DNA of 64,000 bases from Actinomycetes bacterium (GTDB lineage Bacteria; Actinomycetota; Actinomycetes; JAHEKZ01). The DNA lies in assembly GCA_027118455.1 (NCBI GenBank), contig JAJAYZ010000100.1, forward strand, positions 1-64,000, given 5' to 3'. The notes under the pieces were generated by a model. That model ran no database searches. It worked only from the letters and a program-made list of their open reading frames with translations, and was not told the origin of the DNA. Positions 47,408 to 55,385 of this stretch are shown here, piece after piece. How positions within the stretch are numbered: position 1 is the first letter of the stretch; each line of letters opens with the position of its first letter. Position numbers and translations under genes: made by a program.

Positions 47408-48673
47408 GTGACGACCGCGCTGCAGCGGCGGACGGTACGCGTCCTGGCTGCGGCTCAGGTGCTCACCGGGGTCGGTGTTGGGGCAGGAGTTGCTGCCGGA
47501 AGTCTGTTGGTTGCCGAGCTCACCGGCACTGAGGGTCTGGCTGGCCTGGCACAAACCTTCGGAGTCATCGGGACTGCGGTGGCAGCCGGCCCACTTGCTT
47601 GGCTCTCAGTCAAGTCCGGACGGCGGATCGGCCTGGTCACTGGGCTGTGGATCGCTGCGCTCGGTGCCCTGGTCGTGATCGCCGCGTCCGTCCTTGAACT
47701 CGTCCCCTTGGTGTTGCTCGGAACCTTTGGCGTCGGCGTCGCCTCAGCGGTGGGGCTCCAGGCGCGCTATGCCGCCAGCGACCTCGCTGCGCCGGAGCAC
47801 GTCGGACGCGACCTCGCACTGGTGGTGTGGGCCACCACCATCGGTGCAGTGCTCGGTCCCAACTTGATGCAGCCGTCGTCGGCGCTGGCCGAGGCCATCG
47901 GCCTGCCGCCGCTCAGCGGGCCATACCTGTTGACGGCGGCAGCCATCACGCTGTCAGCGCTGCTGGTATCGGGGCTCCTGCGACCGGACCCGCTGTTGGA
48001 GGCACGCAAGCTCGCCGGCGTGCGCCACGCCGACGGTGAGCTCGAGCCGCGCAGAGCAGGGATGAGAGCCGAGCTTGCACACGGCACCCACGTCATCCGG
48101 ACGTCGCCTGGCGCATCCCTAGCTGTCACCTCGATTGCCGTCGGCCATGTCGTCATGGTGATGGTGATGGTGATGACGCCGGTGCACATGCAACACGTCG
48201 ACGTCACCTTGCAGGTGGTGGGTCTGGTGATCAGCGTCCACATCCTCGGCATGTATGCGTTCTCTCCAGTGGTCGGCTGGCTTGCTGACCGACGGGGGAC
48301 CATTTGGGTGATCAGCGTTGGCGTGGTGGTGCTGACCGGCGCCACACTGGTAGCTGGCACCGCCCCTGGCGACTCTGTCGTGCAGCTGGGTATTGGGCTG
48401 TTCCTCCTCGGGCTCGGCTGGTCAGGCACGCTGGTGGGCGGGTCAGCTTTGCTCTCAACCTCCGTCCCCGACCAGCATCGTCCGGCGGCCCAGGGCGTTG
48501 GCGACACCGTGATGAATGTGGCCGCGGCCGTCGGTGGGATCTTCGCCGGGGTCATCGTCTACACCGCCTCCTACGCCTGGCTCAACGTGGCAGCGGCGCT
48601 CTGTCTGCTGCCGCTGGCCGCTGCCCTGATCCGGCGGCGTGTCGCAACTGGCGTTCGAACACCTGTTCGGTAG
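47408..48673 (+). CDS. MFS transporter, 12 TM helices
   Basis: The 421-residue product has 12 hydrophobic segments and the MFS loop [15 protein letters not shown] after the second helix, with the repeat-like loop [17 protein letters not shown] in the second half. The seventh helix contains [17 protein letters not shown], a simple-sequence stretch coded by repeated ATGGTG. The substrate cannot be told; drug or metabolite efflux is likely. GTG 47408 is the start. The last codons contain the recA SOS box, so the end of this gene doubles as the recA control region. Confidence 0.88.
   Translation: MTTALQRRTVRVLAAAQVLTGVGVGAGVAAGSLLVAELTGTEGLAGLAQTFGVIGTAVAAGPLAWLSVKSGRRIGLVTGLWIAALGALVVIAASVLELVPLVLLGTFGVGVASAVGLQARYAASDLAAPEHVGRDLALVVWATTIGAVLGPNLMQPSSALAEAIGLPPLSGPYLLTAAAITLSALLVSGLLRPDPLLEARKLAGVRHADGELEPRRAGMRAELAHGTHVIRTSPGASLAVTSIAVGHVVMVMVMVMTPVHMQHVDVTLQVVGLVISVHILGMYAFSPVVGWLADRRGTIWVISVGVVVLTGATLVAGTAPGDSVVQLGIGLFLLGLGWSGTLVGGSALLSTSVPDQHRPAAQGVGDTVMNVAAAVGGIFAGVIVYTASYAWLNVAAALCLLPLAAALIRRRVATGVRTPVR
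48655..48670 (+). promoter_or_regulatory. LexA/SOS box of recA
   Basis: TCGAACACCTGTTCGG matches the actinobacterial LexA consensus TCGAAC-N4-GTTCGA with one mismatch at the last base. It lies 162-177 bases upstream of the recA ATG and overlaps the final codons of the MFS gene. The mycobacterial recA box ends in GG in the same way. LexA repression of recA, released on DNA damage, is expected. No other SOS box is seen before recA. Confidence 0.9.
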
Positions 48674-48831
48674 AGTCTTCCCAACGCTCCTCGCCAGACC
48701 AGCTCAACCGGCCGGTTTTCCACCGGTCGGGCGCTCCAACAGCCACCTGTCGGAGGTCGGGCGTAGCGTCGCCCGCGACAACAGGTTCGACGCACGTTCG
48801 ACCCAGCCCGACCATCCTCGAAGGGGATCCC

Positions 48832-49878
48832 ATGGCAGACCGCGACAAGGCCCTTGACTCAGCGCTCGCCCAGATTGAGCGCCAATTCGGCAAGGGCTCA
48901 GTCATGCGTCTCGGCGACGAGACTCGCGCACCGATCGAGGTGATCCCCACGGGGGCCATCTCGCTCGACATTGCACTCGGCATCGGCGGGCTCCCGCGTG
49001 GCCGGGTCGTTGAGATCTACGGCCCAGAGTCTTCGGGTAAGACCACCGTCGCGCTGCACGCCGTTGCCAACGCCCAAGCGCTAGGTGGTATCGCTGCTTT
49101 CATCGACGCAGAACACGCGCTCGACCCGGAGTATGCCAAGAAGCTGGGTGTCGACACCGACGCGCTGCTCGTCTCCCAGCCCGACACCGGTGAACAGGCG
49201 CTGGAGATCACCGACATGCTGATCCGCTCCGGTGCCATCGACATCATCGTGATCGACTCGGTGGCAGCCCTCGTCCCACGTGCCGAGATCGAAGGCGAGA
49301 TGGGCGACAGCCACGTCGGGCTGCAGGCGCGCCTGATGAGCCAGGCGCTCCGCAAGATCACCGGCGCGCTCAGCCAGACCAACACCACGTGCATTTTTAT
49401 CAACCAGTTGCGCGAGAAGATCGGCGTCTTCTTCGGTTCGCCGGAGACCACCACCGGTGGCAAGGCGCTGAAGTTCTACTCGTCGATCCGGCTCGATGTC
49501 CGCAGGATCGAGACGCTGAAGGACGGCACCGAGCCGGTGGGTAACCGCACCCGGATCAAGGTTGCGAAGAACAAGATGGCTCCGCCCTTCAAACAGGCGG
49601 AGTTCGACATCCTCTACGGCCACGGGATCTCCCGCGAGGGTTCGCTGCTCGACCTCGGCGTCGAGCAAGGCTTCGTGCGCAAGTCCGGTGCTTGGTACAC
49701 CTACGAAGGTGACCAGCTCGGACAGGGCAAGGAGAATTCCCGCAACTTCTTGATCGACAACCCCGACCTCGCCAACGAGATCGAGAAGAAGATCAAGGAG
49801 AAGCTAGGGATAGGCCCACAAATGAACGCAGAGGCGGCCAATGCCGACCTCACCGAGCCGGCCCCTGTCGACGCCTAG
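48832..49878 (+). CDS. recA: Recombinase RecA
   Basis: RecA forms the nucleoprotein filament for homologous recombination and LexA cleavage. The 348-residue product is a normal length without an intein. It shows [12 protein letters not shown] (Walker A, 65-76), [54 protein letters not shown] and the acidic C-terminus. I chose ATG 48832 with GAAGGGGA upstream. The frame is open far upstream, but that part is antisense/other-frame to the MFS gene. recX follows two bases after the stop. Confidence 0.98.
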   Translation: MADRDKALDSALAQIERQFGKGSVMRLGDETRAPIEVIPTGAISLDIALGIGGLPRGRVVEIYGPESSGKTTVALHAVANAQALGGIAAFIDAEHALDPEYAKKLGVDTDALLVSQPDTGEQALEITDMLIRSGAIDIIVIDSVAALVPRAEIEGEMGDSHVGLQARLMSQALRKITGALSQTNTTCIFINQLREKIGVFFGSPETTTGGKALKFYSSIRLDVRRIETLKDGTEPVGNRTRIKVAKNKMAPPFKQAEFDILYGHGISREGSLLDLGVEQGFVRKSGAWYTYEGDQLGQGKENSRNFLIDNPDLANEIEKKIKEKLGIGPQMNAEAANADLTEPAPVDA

Positions 49879-49880
49879 TC

Positions 49881-50447
49881 GTGGCTTTCGCTGCAAAGGG
49901 AGCCCGCGCTGCCCGCAAGCGTTCATCCGCCTCCGAGGCGTTTGCCGATCCGGACGGTCGCGAACCGGAGGCAGATCCGGTCGAGGTGGCCAAACGAATC
50001 GTGATGCAGCAGCTCAGCGTCAGCGCCAAGAGCCGCCATCAGCTCGCCCAGGTCCTTGCGCAGCGAGCGGTTCCTTTTGAGGCAGCTGAGGTGGCCCTCG
50101 ACCGGTTCACCGAGCTCGGGTACATCGACGACGCCGTCTTCGCTCGGAGCTGGGTCGAGTCGCGTCAGCGCTCGCGGAGCCTGGCTGGCCCTGCCTTGAG
50201 GCGCGAGCTGGTTGTGAAAGGGATTGACCGCGAGATCATCGACGTTGTGCTGCTCGAGTGTGTCGACGACGACGCCGAGCGCGTCGCGGCCGGTGAGCTC
50301 GTCGCCAAGAAGCTCCGTTCGATGCGGGGAGTCGATGCAGACACCGCGACGCGGCGTCTGGTGTCGATGTTGGCGCGCAAGGGGTACCGCCCTGGACTCG
50401 CGTACAGCGTGGTCCGCGAGCAGCTGAGTCTCACCTCACACCGATGA
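49881..50447 (+). CDS. recX: Regulatory protein RecX
   Basis: RecX binds and restrains RecA filaments. The 188-residue product has three-helix repeats typical of the family: QLSVSAKSRHQLAQVLAQR, DRFTELGYIDDAVFARSWVESRQRSRSLAGPALRRELVVKGI, and RRLVSMLARKGYRPGLAYSVVREQL. An N-terminal basic/acidic extension of about 35 residues precedes the conserved part. GTG 49881 follows the recA TAG by two bases, so co-transcription from the SOS promoter is expected. Confidence 0.94.
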   Translation: MAFAAKGARAARKRSSASEAFADPDGREPEADPVEVAKRIVMQQLSVSAKSRHQLAQVLAQRAVPFEAAEVALDRFTELGYIDDAVFARSWVESRQRSRSLAGPALRRELVVKGIDREIIDVVLLECVDDDAERVAAGELVAKKLRSMRGVDADTATRRLVSMLARKGYRPGLAYSVVREQLSLTSHR

Positions 50448-50512
50448 GGTGGTCGGGGACCAGGGCGACGAGGCGCCGGGGTTGTCATGACGGGGCCTTG
50501 ATGAATCGGCAA

Positions 50513-51751
50513 CTAGGGAAGGAGTAGGCGCGCGACGAGCAGATTGTTGTTGACACCGTTCGCGGTCAGGCCGACCACGACGACACGACCAGCGCCGTCC
50601 AGGGTCACCGCTTCGCCGAAGTCCTCGTCGGCGGAGAAGTTGTAGCTGTTCTTTCCACCAGCGCCGAACGCGCCATTGAGCTCACCGGACGTCGTGACGC
50701 CGCCGACCAGCACCTGATCGAAGCCCGCGCCGCTGGCGCCGGTGACGTAGATGGCGCCAGCGATCACGGCGGCGCCATAGACGCTTCCCCCGTGGGCAGC
50801 AGAGACCTTGCCGTCAGCGCTGTAGTTGGAGTCGAGCGAGCCATTGGCCAGAAACCGGACGCCACCAAACTTCTCCTGGTTCGACATGGCGACGACCACC
50901 CGATCGTTGGCGCCCACTCCGACTGCGTTCGCGGTGTTCTGTCCTTTGCTGAGGTTGGCGGTGGCGAGACCGTCGCCGGAGAACGCGGTATCAATGGCTC
51001 CTCCGGCCTTGAAGCGGGCGATCAGGCCACTCCACAGCATGGAGTAGACGCCATCGGAGGTAGTTCCAACGACGATGGGGCGGTCGGCCGAGTCGACGGC
51101 CACGTCGCTCACGTTGTCGACCAGACCAGAGCTCACGGTGGCCTTACCGTCGCCGGAGAAGTTGGGGTCGAGCGTGCCGTTGCTGCGAATCCGGGCAACG
51201 GCGAAGTCGCTCTTGCGATACCCCGGACTGCTAGCGCGCACCAGCGAGCCACCCGCGACGATTCGACCTTGGCTGTCGATCGCCAGCCCCTGCATCTCGT
51301 AGGGGAGCGAGATCACCCCGTCGCCGCTGAATGTGGTGTCAGGTGCGCCATCTGCAGTGAGCCGGATGACCCGTCCGGGGGTGTTGGACGTCCGCTGACC
51401 GGCGAGCAGAATCTTGCCGCTCGGCAGGAGCTCGATGTCGCCGACAGTCAACAGGGTTACTGGGGCGATGCCGTCACCGCCTCCATAGGTGGTATCGAGG
51501 TCGCCACCGAGCGTGTAGGCGAGCACCCGCACGACGTCGTTGCCCTCTTCCTGGACTGCGTAGATGCGCGTGTCACTGGTCGCAACGGCTAGACCATCGT
51601 CAGCGATGCTGAAGTCGGCGGTGACAAAGCCATCCCCGCCACCGAAGTCGCTGTCGGGCGATAGGTCAGCCCATGCAGCGGTGGCAGTGGTCACGACCAG
51701 TGCCACGGCCACAACCGCCCCAAGCCGTGCAGTCGTCAATCCAGCGCGCAT
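50513..51751 (-). CDS. Secreted delta-60 repeat beta-propeller protein (DUF5122-like)
   Basis: The 412-residue product has a signal peptide (residues 1-28, VVAVALVVTTATAAWA). Repeats with the pattern L-D-x-x-F/Y-x-G-D/G-G follow: LDTTYGGGDGI, PDTTFSGDGVI, LDPNFSGDGKA, IDTAFSGDGLA, LDSNYSADGKV, LNGAFGAGGKN. This is the delta-60 repeat found in large secreted or surface proteins. No catalytic motif and no anchor are seen, so a binding or structural role is likeliest. It stands alone between recX and the S9 peptidase, both in their own transcription units. Confidence 0.85.
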   Translation of the reverse strand: MRAGLTTARLGAVVAVALVVTTATAAWADLSPDSDFGGGDGFVTADFSIADDGLAVATSDTRIYAVQEEGNDVVRVLAYTLGGDLDTTYGGGDGIAPVTLLTVGDIELLPSGKILLAGQRTSNTPGRVIRLTADGAPDTTFSGDGVISLPYEMQGLAIDSQGRIVAGGSLVRASSPGYRKSDFAVARIRSNGTLDPNFSGDGKATVSSGLVDNVSDVAVDSADRPIVVGTTSDGVYSMLWSGLIARFKAGGAIDTAFSGDGLATANLSKGQNTANAVGVGANDRVVVAMSNQEKFGGVRFLANGSLDSNYSADGKVSAAHGGSVYGAAVIAGAIYVTGASGAGFDQVLVGGVTTSGELNGAFGAGGKNSYNFSADEDFGEAVTLDGAGRVVVVGLTANGVNNNLLVARLLLP

Positions 51752-51850
51752 GAAAGCCCCCGTTATCGATGTCTTTCAGAGCAGCGTAGGGGTCGGCCAG
51801 GCGTTGGGCAGGGAGTTTGGGAATTCTCCGTGCCTGATTCCTCGAGGGAC

Positions 51851-53854
51851 TCAGCGCTCGAGGGGGAGCAGCGGGACGTCCGGGGGAGTGAAGCCGAGGA
51901 CCTGGCCATAGAACGAGAGCTCTGATTCCAGCGCGGTGATGTTGGACTCGGCCTTGCGAAATCCGTGCTGCTCCCCGGCGAAGAGCAGGTACGCGTGGGG
52001 GACACCGGTCCCGGCTAGCGCGTCAGCGACCGCTTTCGGTTGGGAGGGCGGCACTACCTTGTCGTCGTCGCCTTGCAGCAGCAGGATCGGCGTGCGCAAC
52101 TGGTCGAGGTGAGTGAGCGGAGATCGCTCGACGTAGAGGTCGTGAGCCTCAGGTAGCGGACCGATCAACCCGTCCAGGTAGCGCGACTCGAAATCATGAG
52201 TGTCCTGGGCAAAGGGCAGCAGGTCGGTGACCGGGTAGTACGCCGTACCGGCGGCGAAGGTCTGCGTTTGCACGAGCGCGGCAACGGTGGTCCAACCACC
52301 CGCCGAGCCTCCACAGATACCGAGACGAGCTACGTCCGCGTCCCCTGCATCGGCAAGTGCCCGGGCAGCTGCCACAGAGTCTTCGACGTCAACGACGCCC
52401 CACTGTCCGAGCAGCCGATTGCGGTACTCACGTCCGTACCCCGACGAACCCCCGTAGTTGACGTCGATAATGCCGATCCCGCGGCTGGTGAAGTACGCGC
52501 GCTCGAGGCTGACGCCGGGGACCGAGTGCCCGGTCGGTCCACCGTGCACGTGGACGACGAACGGTGGAAGCTCGCCATCTGCGGCGACCGCATCGGGGTT
52601 GGTGGGGTGGTAAACGAAGGTGTGGATCTCACGGCCGCCGACCCCGATGAAGGTGCGCGGCTGCGCCGTCGGAAGGTACCCGGCATCTGGCAGATGTTCT
52701 GCGGAACGACGCACGACGTCGAGTGCGACGTCGGCACCGCCAAGTTCGGCGACGACGACTGATGACGGCAACGTGTCAGAGCTGGCCACCGAGACGACCG
52801 AGCTGCCCGCTGTCATGACGAAGGTGTCCCACGAGTGTGAGAGTCCGCTCGGCACGAGCGAACCGGTGGCGGGGTCGAGCACCGAGAGCTGCTCATGGCC
52901 GCGTCCGTGCGTCACGGCGAGGCGCCCGTCGGACAGCACACCGTAGTAGGTCAGGCCGAGCAGCCACAGCGGGCTGGCGAACTCCTCCTCGCGTGCCGCG
53001 ATTGGTTCAAGGGCGCCATTGGCGAGGCCGAGCCGGTAGAGGTTCCACCAACCGCTGCGGTCGCTGATCACGTAGAGGTGTTCGTCGTCGGCCCACTCCG
53101 GTTGCAGGACTGACTCACTCGTTGATCCGGCCAGTACGCGTTCAGCTGCGGGCAGCTTTGTGTTGACCTCGACGACGGCGGCCACGGTTCCGTCCCACGG
53201 CATCTGCGGGTGGTCCCATGCGATGTACGAGACTCGCTGCCCGTCCGGCGACAGACGTGGGTGCGTGTAGAAGTGGTGCTGGTCGTTCAGGACGGTGACT
53301 TTGCCGTCGTCGTCGGCTGCCGAACCGTCTAGGGGAACCATCACGAGTGACCGGCTGACGGCGTCGCCGGCCCGGGTCTCGCGAACGGCGATCAGTGTTC
53401 CGGTGGGGCCCGGTCGAGGTTCGCCGTACATGTGCGTGGTGCCGTCCCTCGGTGCAGTCGTGAGTGGACGAGGTTCCGACGCGCCGTCGCGCAGCAGGTA
53501 GAGACGTTGGTCGTCCCAGAAGCAAAAGACGGTGGCGTCGGTCGCGTCTTGGGAAGTTGCCGCCTCGGTAGTGACGCGCGTCCACGGGTGAGCGCCGTAC
53601 TCGATGATGCGACTGCGCACACTCCACTCCGGTCCGAGTACGTCGCTGATCGCGCCGTCCTGGGCCCGGCGCACGAGTGCGAAGCGGCCACCGTCCTGCG
53701 GCCGCCCCTCGAGCCACCACGCTTCGTGCTGACCGGTGCTGTCAGCGGAGTTCACCAGCCCCGGAAACTCCAGGGAGATCGATCCGCGCGCCACGTCGGC
53801 TGCGCTGATCGGAGAAGGCCAGCTGCCGTAAGGGAGAACGATGGGGCTGCTCAT
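51851..53854 (-). CDS. S9-family prolyl oligopeptidase-like serine peptidase
   Basis: The 667-residue product has an N-terminal beta-propeller (about 1-400) and a C-terminal alpha/beta hydrolase. The nucleophile motif GGSAGG is near residue 518, an Asp region lies in LLQGDDDKV near 597, and the His in GEQHGF near 628. It resembles acylaminoacyl peptidases/dipeptidyl aminopeptidases. VHVHGGPTGHSV marks the oxyanion-hole strand. No signal peptide is seen, so it is cytosolic. It faces the Rieske gene, and the palindrome at 53901-53926 lies between them. Confidence 0.9.
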   Translation of the reverse strand: MSSPIVLPYGSWPSPISAADVARGSISLEFPGLVNSADSTGQHEAWWLEGRPQDGGRFALVRRAQDGAISDVLGPEWSVRSRIIEYGAHPWTRVTTEAATSQDATDATVFCFWDDQRLYLLRDGASEPRPLTTAPRDGTTHMYGEPRPGPTGTLIAVRETRAGDAVSRSLVMVPLDGSAADDDGKVTVLNDQHHFYTHPRLSPDGQRVSYIAWDHPQMPWDGTVAAVVEVNTKLPAAERVLAGSTSESVLQPEWADDEHLYVISDRSGWWNLYRLGLANGALEPIAAREEEFASPLWLLGLTYYGVLSDGRLAVTHGRGHEQLSVLDPATGSLVPSGLSHSWDTFVMTAGSSVVSVASSDTLPSSVVVAELGGADVALDVVRRSAEHLPDAGYLPTAQPRTFIGVGGREIHTFVYHPTNPDAVAADGELPPFVVHVHGGPTGHSVPGVSLERAYFTSRGIGIIDVNYGGSSGYGREYRNRLLGQWGVVDVEDSVAAARALADAGDADVARLGICGGSAGGWTTVAALVQTQTFAAGTAYYPVTDLLPFAQDTHDFESRYLDGLIGPLPEAHDLYVERSPLTHLDQLRTPILLLQGDDDKVVPPSQPKAVADALAGTGVPHAYLLFAGEQHGFRKAESNITALESELSFYGQVLGFTPPDVPLLPLER

Positions 53855-53900
53855 AACGGGACTCTAGCCAGGGGCCACGATTTCGGCGCCGGTCCGGTAA

Positions 53901-53926
53901 GTTCACTGAATGGCCATTCAGTGAAC
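53901..53926. promoter_or_regulatory. Perfect 26-bp palindrome between the S9 peptidase and Rieske genes
   Basis: The 13-base arm GTTCACTGAATGG at 53901-53913 is followed directly by its exact reverse complement, CCATTCAGTGAAC, to 53926. It lies 47 bases upstream of the S9 peptidase start and 43 bases upstream of the Rieske start. Length and TGAATG/CATTCA half-sites resemble operators of TetR-family repressors. No regulator gene is adjacent. The site overlaps the expected promoter of both genes. Confidence 0.75.
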
Positions 53927-53968
53927 TGGTAGGGTGAAGCGCATCAGGCACCGTCGGAGGAGGCCCCG

Positions 53969-55078
53969 TTGACCAGCGTTGAAGACACCCGCGTGCAACG
54001 ACACACCCTGCCAGGACGTGACTACCGCGACCCCGAGATCTTCGAGCTGGAGCGGCAGCGCATCTTCCTCCGATCGTGGTTCTGCGCCGGACGCGCCGAG
54101 CAGGCTCCCAGTCCCGGCGACTGGTTCATCGTCGACGTCGTCGGTGAGAGCGTGATGGTGCTGCGTGGTGACGACGGTGAGCTTCGGGCGTTCTACAACG
54201 TGTGCCGACACCGTGGCGCGCGCCTTCGCGATGAGCCCAGTGGTAACGACAAGGGCACCATCATGTGCCCGTACCACGCGTGGTGCTACACGCTCAAAGG
54301 CGACTTGGTCGTCACGCCGAAGGTCGAGGAGGACGAGCTCGACCGCAGCAAGCTCTCGCTCTGGCCGGTGCACGTGGACGAGTGGCAGGGTTTCGTGTTC
54401 GTCAACTTGACGAAGGAGACTCCGCGTCCGCTGCGCGAGACCGTTGGCGAGGCGTACGACGACATGCTCAGCTTCGAACGATTCGGGATGGATGAACTTC
54501 GCATCGGCCACGTCACCGAGTGGCTGGTCGAGGCGAACTGGAAGATCCTGATCGAGAACTACAACGAGTGCCTGCACTGTCCGACCGTGCACCCCGAGCT
54601 CGTCGACGTGATCCCGGCGTACCGCAAGGGCTGGGTCTTCGAGGATGGCCGCGACGATGGCGGTGTCACGCTCGCTAGCGGGTCCTCGTATGCACCAGGC
54701 GATTCATCCCTTCCTGTGCTTCCCGGCTTGAATGAGATCGATGCGAACTCCGTCTTCGGTGGCACCATCTTCCCCAACGTCATGATCGACACATCCGGAA
54801 CCGCGATCATCGCCACCCAGCTCTTGCCCCAGGGGCCGTCTCGCACTCGACAGGTCGCGTGGTACCTCTTCCACCCCGACACGATCAAAGCTCCTGGCTT
54901 CGACCCCAGCGGCCTCGTGCAGTTCGGTGAGCTGGTCGGGGGCCAGGACAACGCCATCTGCGAACGGGTGCAGCTCGGCGTCAGCTCGCAGGCTTTCGAG
55001 CACGGCGTTTACCCGGAGAAGGACAAGTACGTTTACGCGTTCAACCAGCGCTACCTTCAGGAACGCGAAGGGCGCTGA
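53969..55078 (+). CDS. Rieske non-heme iron oxygenase, alpha subunit
   Basis: The 369-residue product has a Rieske [2Fe-2S] domain with CRH (NVCRHRGARL) and CPYH (GTIMCPYHAW). Its C-terminal catalytic domain carries the mononuclear iron site in NYNECLHCPTVHPEL. It resembles the hydroxylating alpha subunits of the aromatic/choline-carnitine-type group. It is shorter than the typical 420-450 residues. No reductase, ferredoxin or beta subunit is adjacent, so the electron donor must be encoded elsewhere. TTG 53969 is the start, supported by GGAGGAGG five bases upstream. The substrate is unknown. Confidence 0.9.
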   Translation: MTSVEDTRVQRHTLPGRDYRDPEIFELERQRIFLRSWFCAGRAEQAPSPGDWFIVDVVGESVMVLRGDDGELRAFYNVCRHRGARLRDEPSGNDKGTIMCPYHAWCYTLKGDLVVTPKVEEDELDRSKLSLWPVHVDEWQGFVFVNLTKETPRPLRETVGEAYDDMLSFERFGMDELRIGHVTEWLVEANWKILIENYNECLHCPTVHPELVDVIPAYRKGWVFEDGRDDGGVTLASGSSYAPGDSSLPVLPGLNEIDANSVFGGTIFPNVMIDTSGTAIIATQLLPQGPSRTRQVAWYLFHPDTIKAPGFDPSGLVQFGELVGGQDNAICERVQLGVSSQAFEHGVYPEKDKYVYAFNQRYLQEREGR

Positions 55079-55145
55079 TCGTCGCGTTTCGGGTTCCCCC
55101 CAGTTGTTCCCGGGGGGTTGACGTTGTGGGTGGGTGAGTCTAGTA

Positions 55146-55161
55146 TCGAACATGTGTTCGA
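55146..55161 (+). promoter_or_regulatory. LexA/SOS box upstream of the intact DUF222/HNH gene
   Basis: TCGAACATGTGTTCGA matches the actinobacterial LexA consensus TCGAAC-N4-GTTCGA exactly. It lies in the 307-base gap after the Rieske gene and 224 bases before the HNH start. Several mycobacterial 13E12-repeat genes are known LexA targets. Directly after the box is a 15-codon open frame (55162-55209), and then a frame from TTG 55199 which ends at 55396; neither has a recognisable domain. Confidence 0.9.
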
Positions 55162-55303
55162 ATGATGGGCGATGACCCCTTCGAACTGGTAGCCGGCGTT
55201 GAGGGCTGAGTTTTCGGTTGAGTCAGCGGCTGAGCGAGCCGCTGAGAACGCATCAGCCCTGGCCCGGTCACTGCAGATGGTCCAGGCGACAGATGGTTCT
55301 GCT

Positions 55304-55352
55304 TTCACCCTGTTCACCCTGTTCTCCCTGTTCTCCCTGTTCTCCCTGTTCT
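55304..55352 (+). repeat. 9-bp tandem repeat in the HNH gene leader
   Basis: TTCACCCTG occurs twice and TTCTCCCTG three times in direct succession (55304-55348), then decays. In frame 2 this would read TLFTLFSLFSLFSLFS, but the reading runs through to a stop at 55396 and I see no gene. The repeat lies between the SOS box and the start codon, so it lengthens the leader. A second tandem pair of 15 bases (55407-55436) encodes VEPGP-type repeats at the start of the HNH protein. Confidence 0.85.
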
Positions 55353-55385
55353 CTGCTGACCGTGCCTCGCCGGAAGGAGCCAGCC

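Noticed and set aside
48784-48801. Second SOS box before recA
   Set aside because: The two GTTCGA halves point the same way instead of inverted, so this is not a LexA site.
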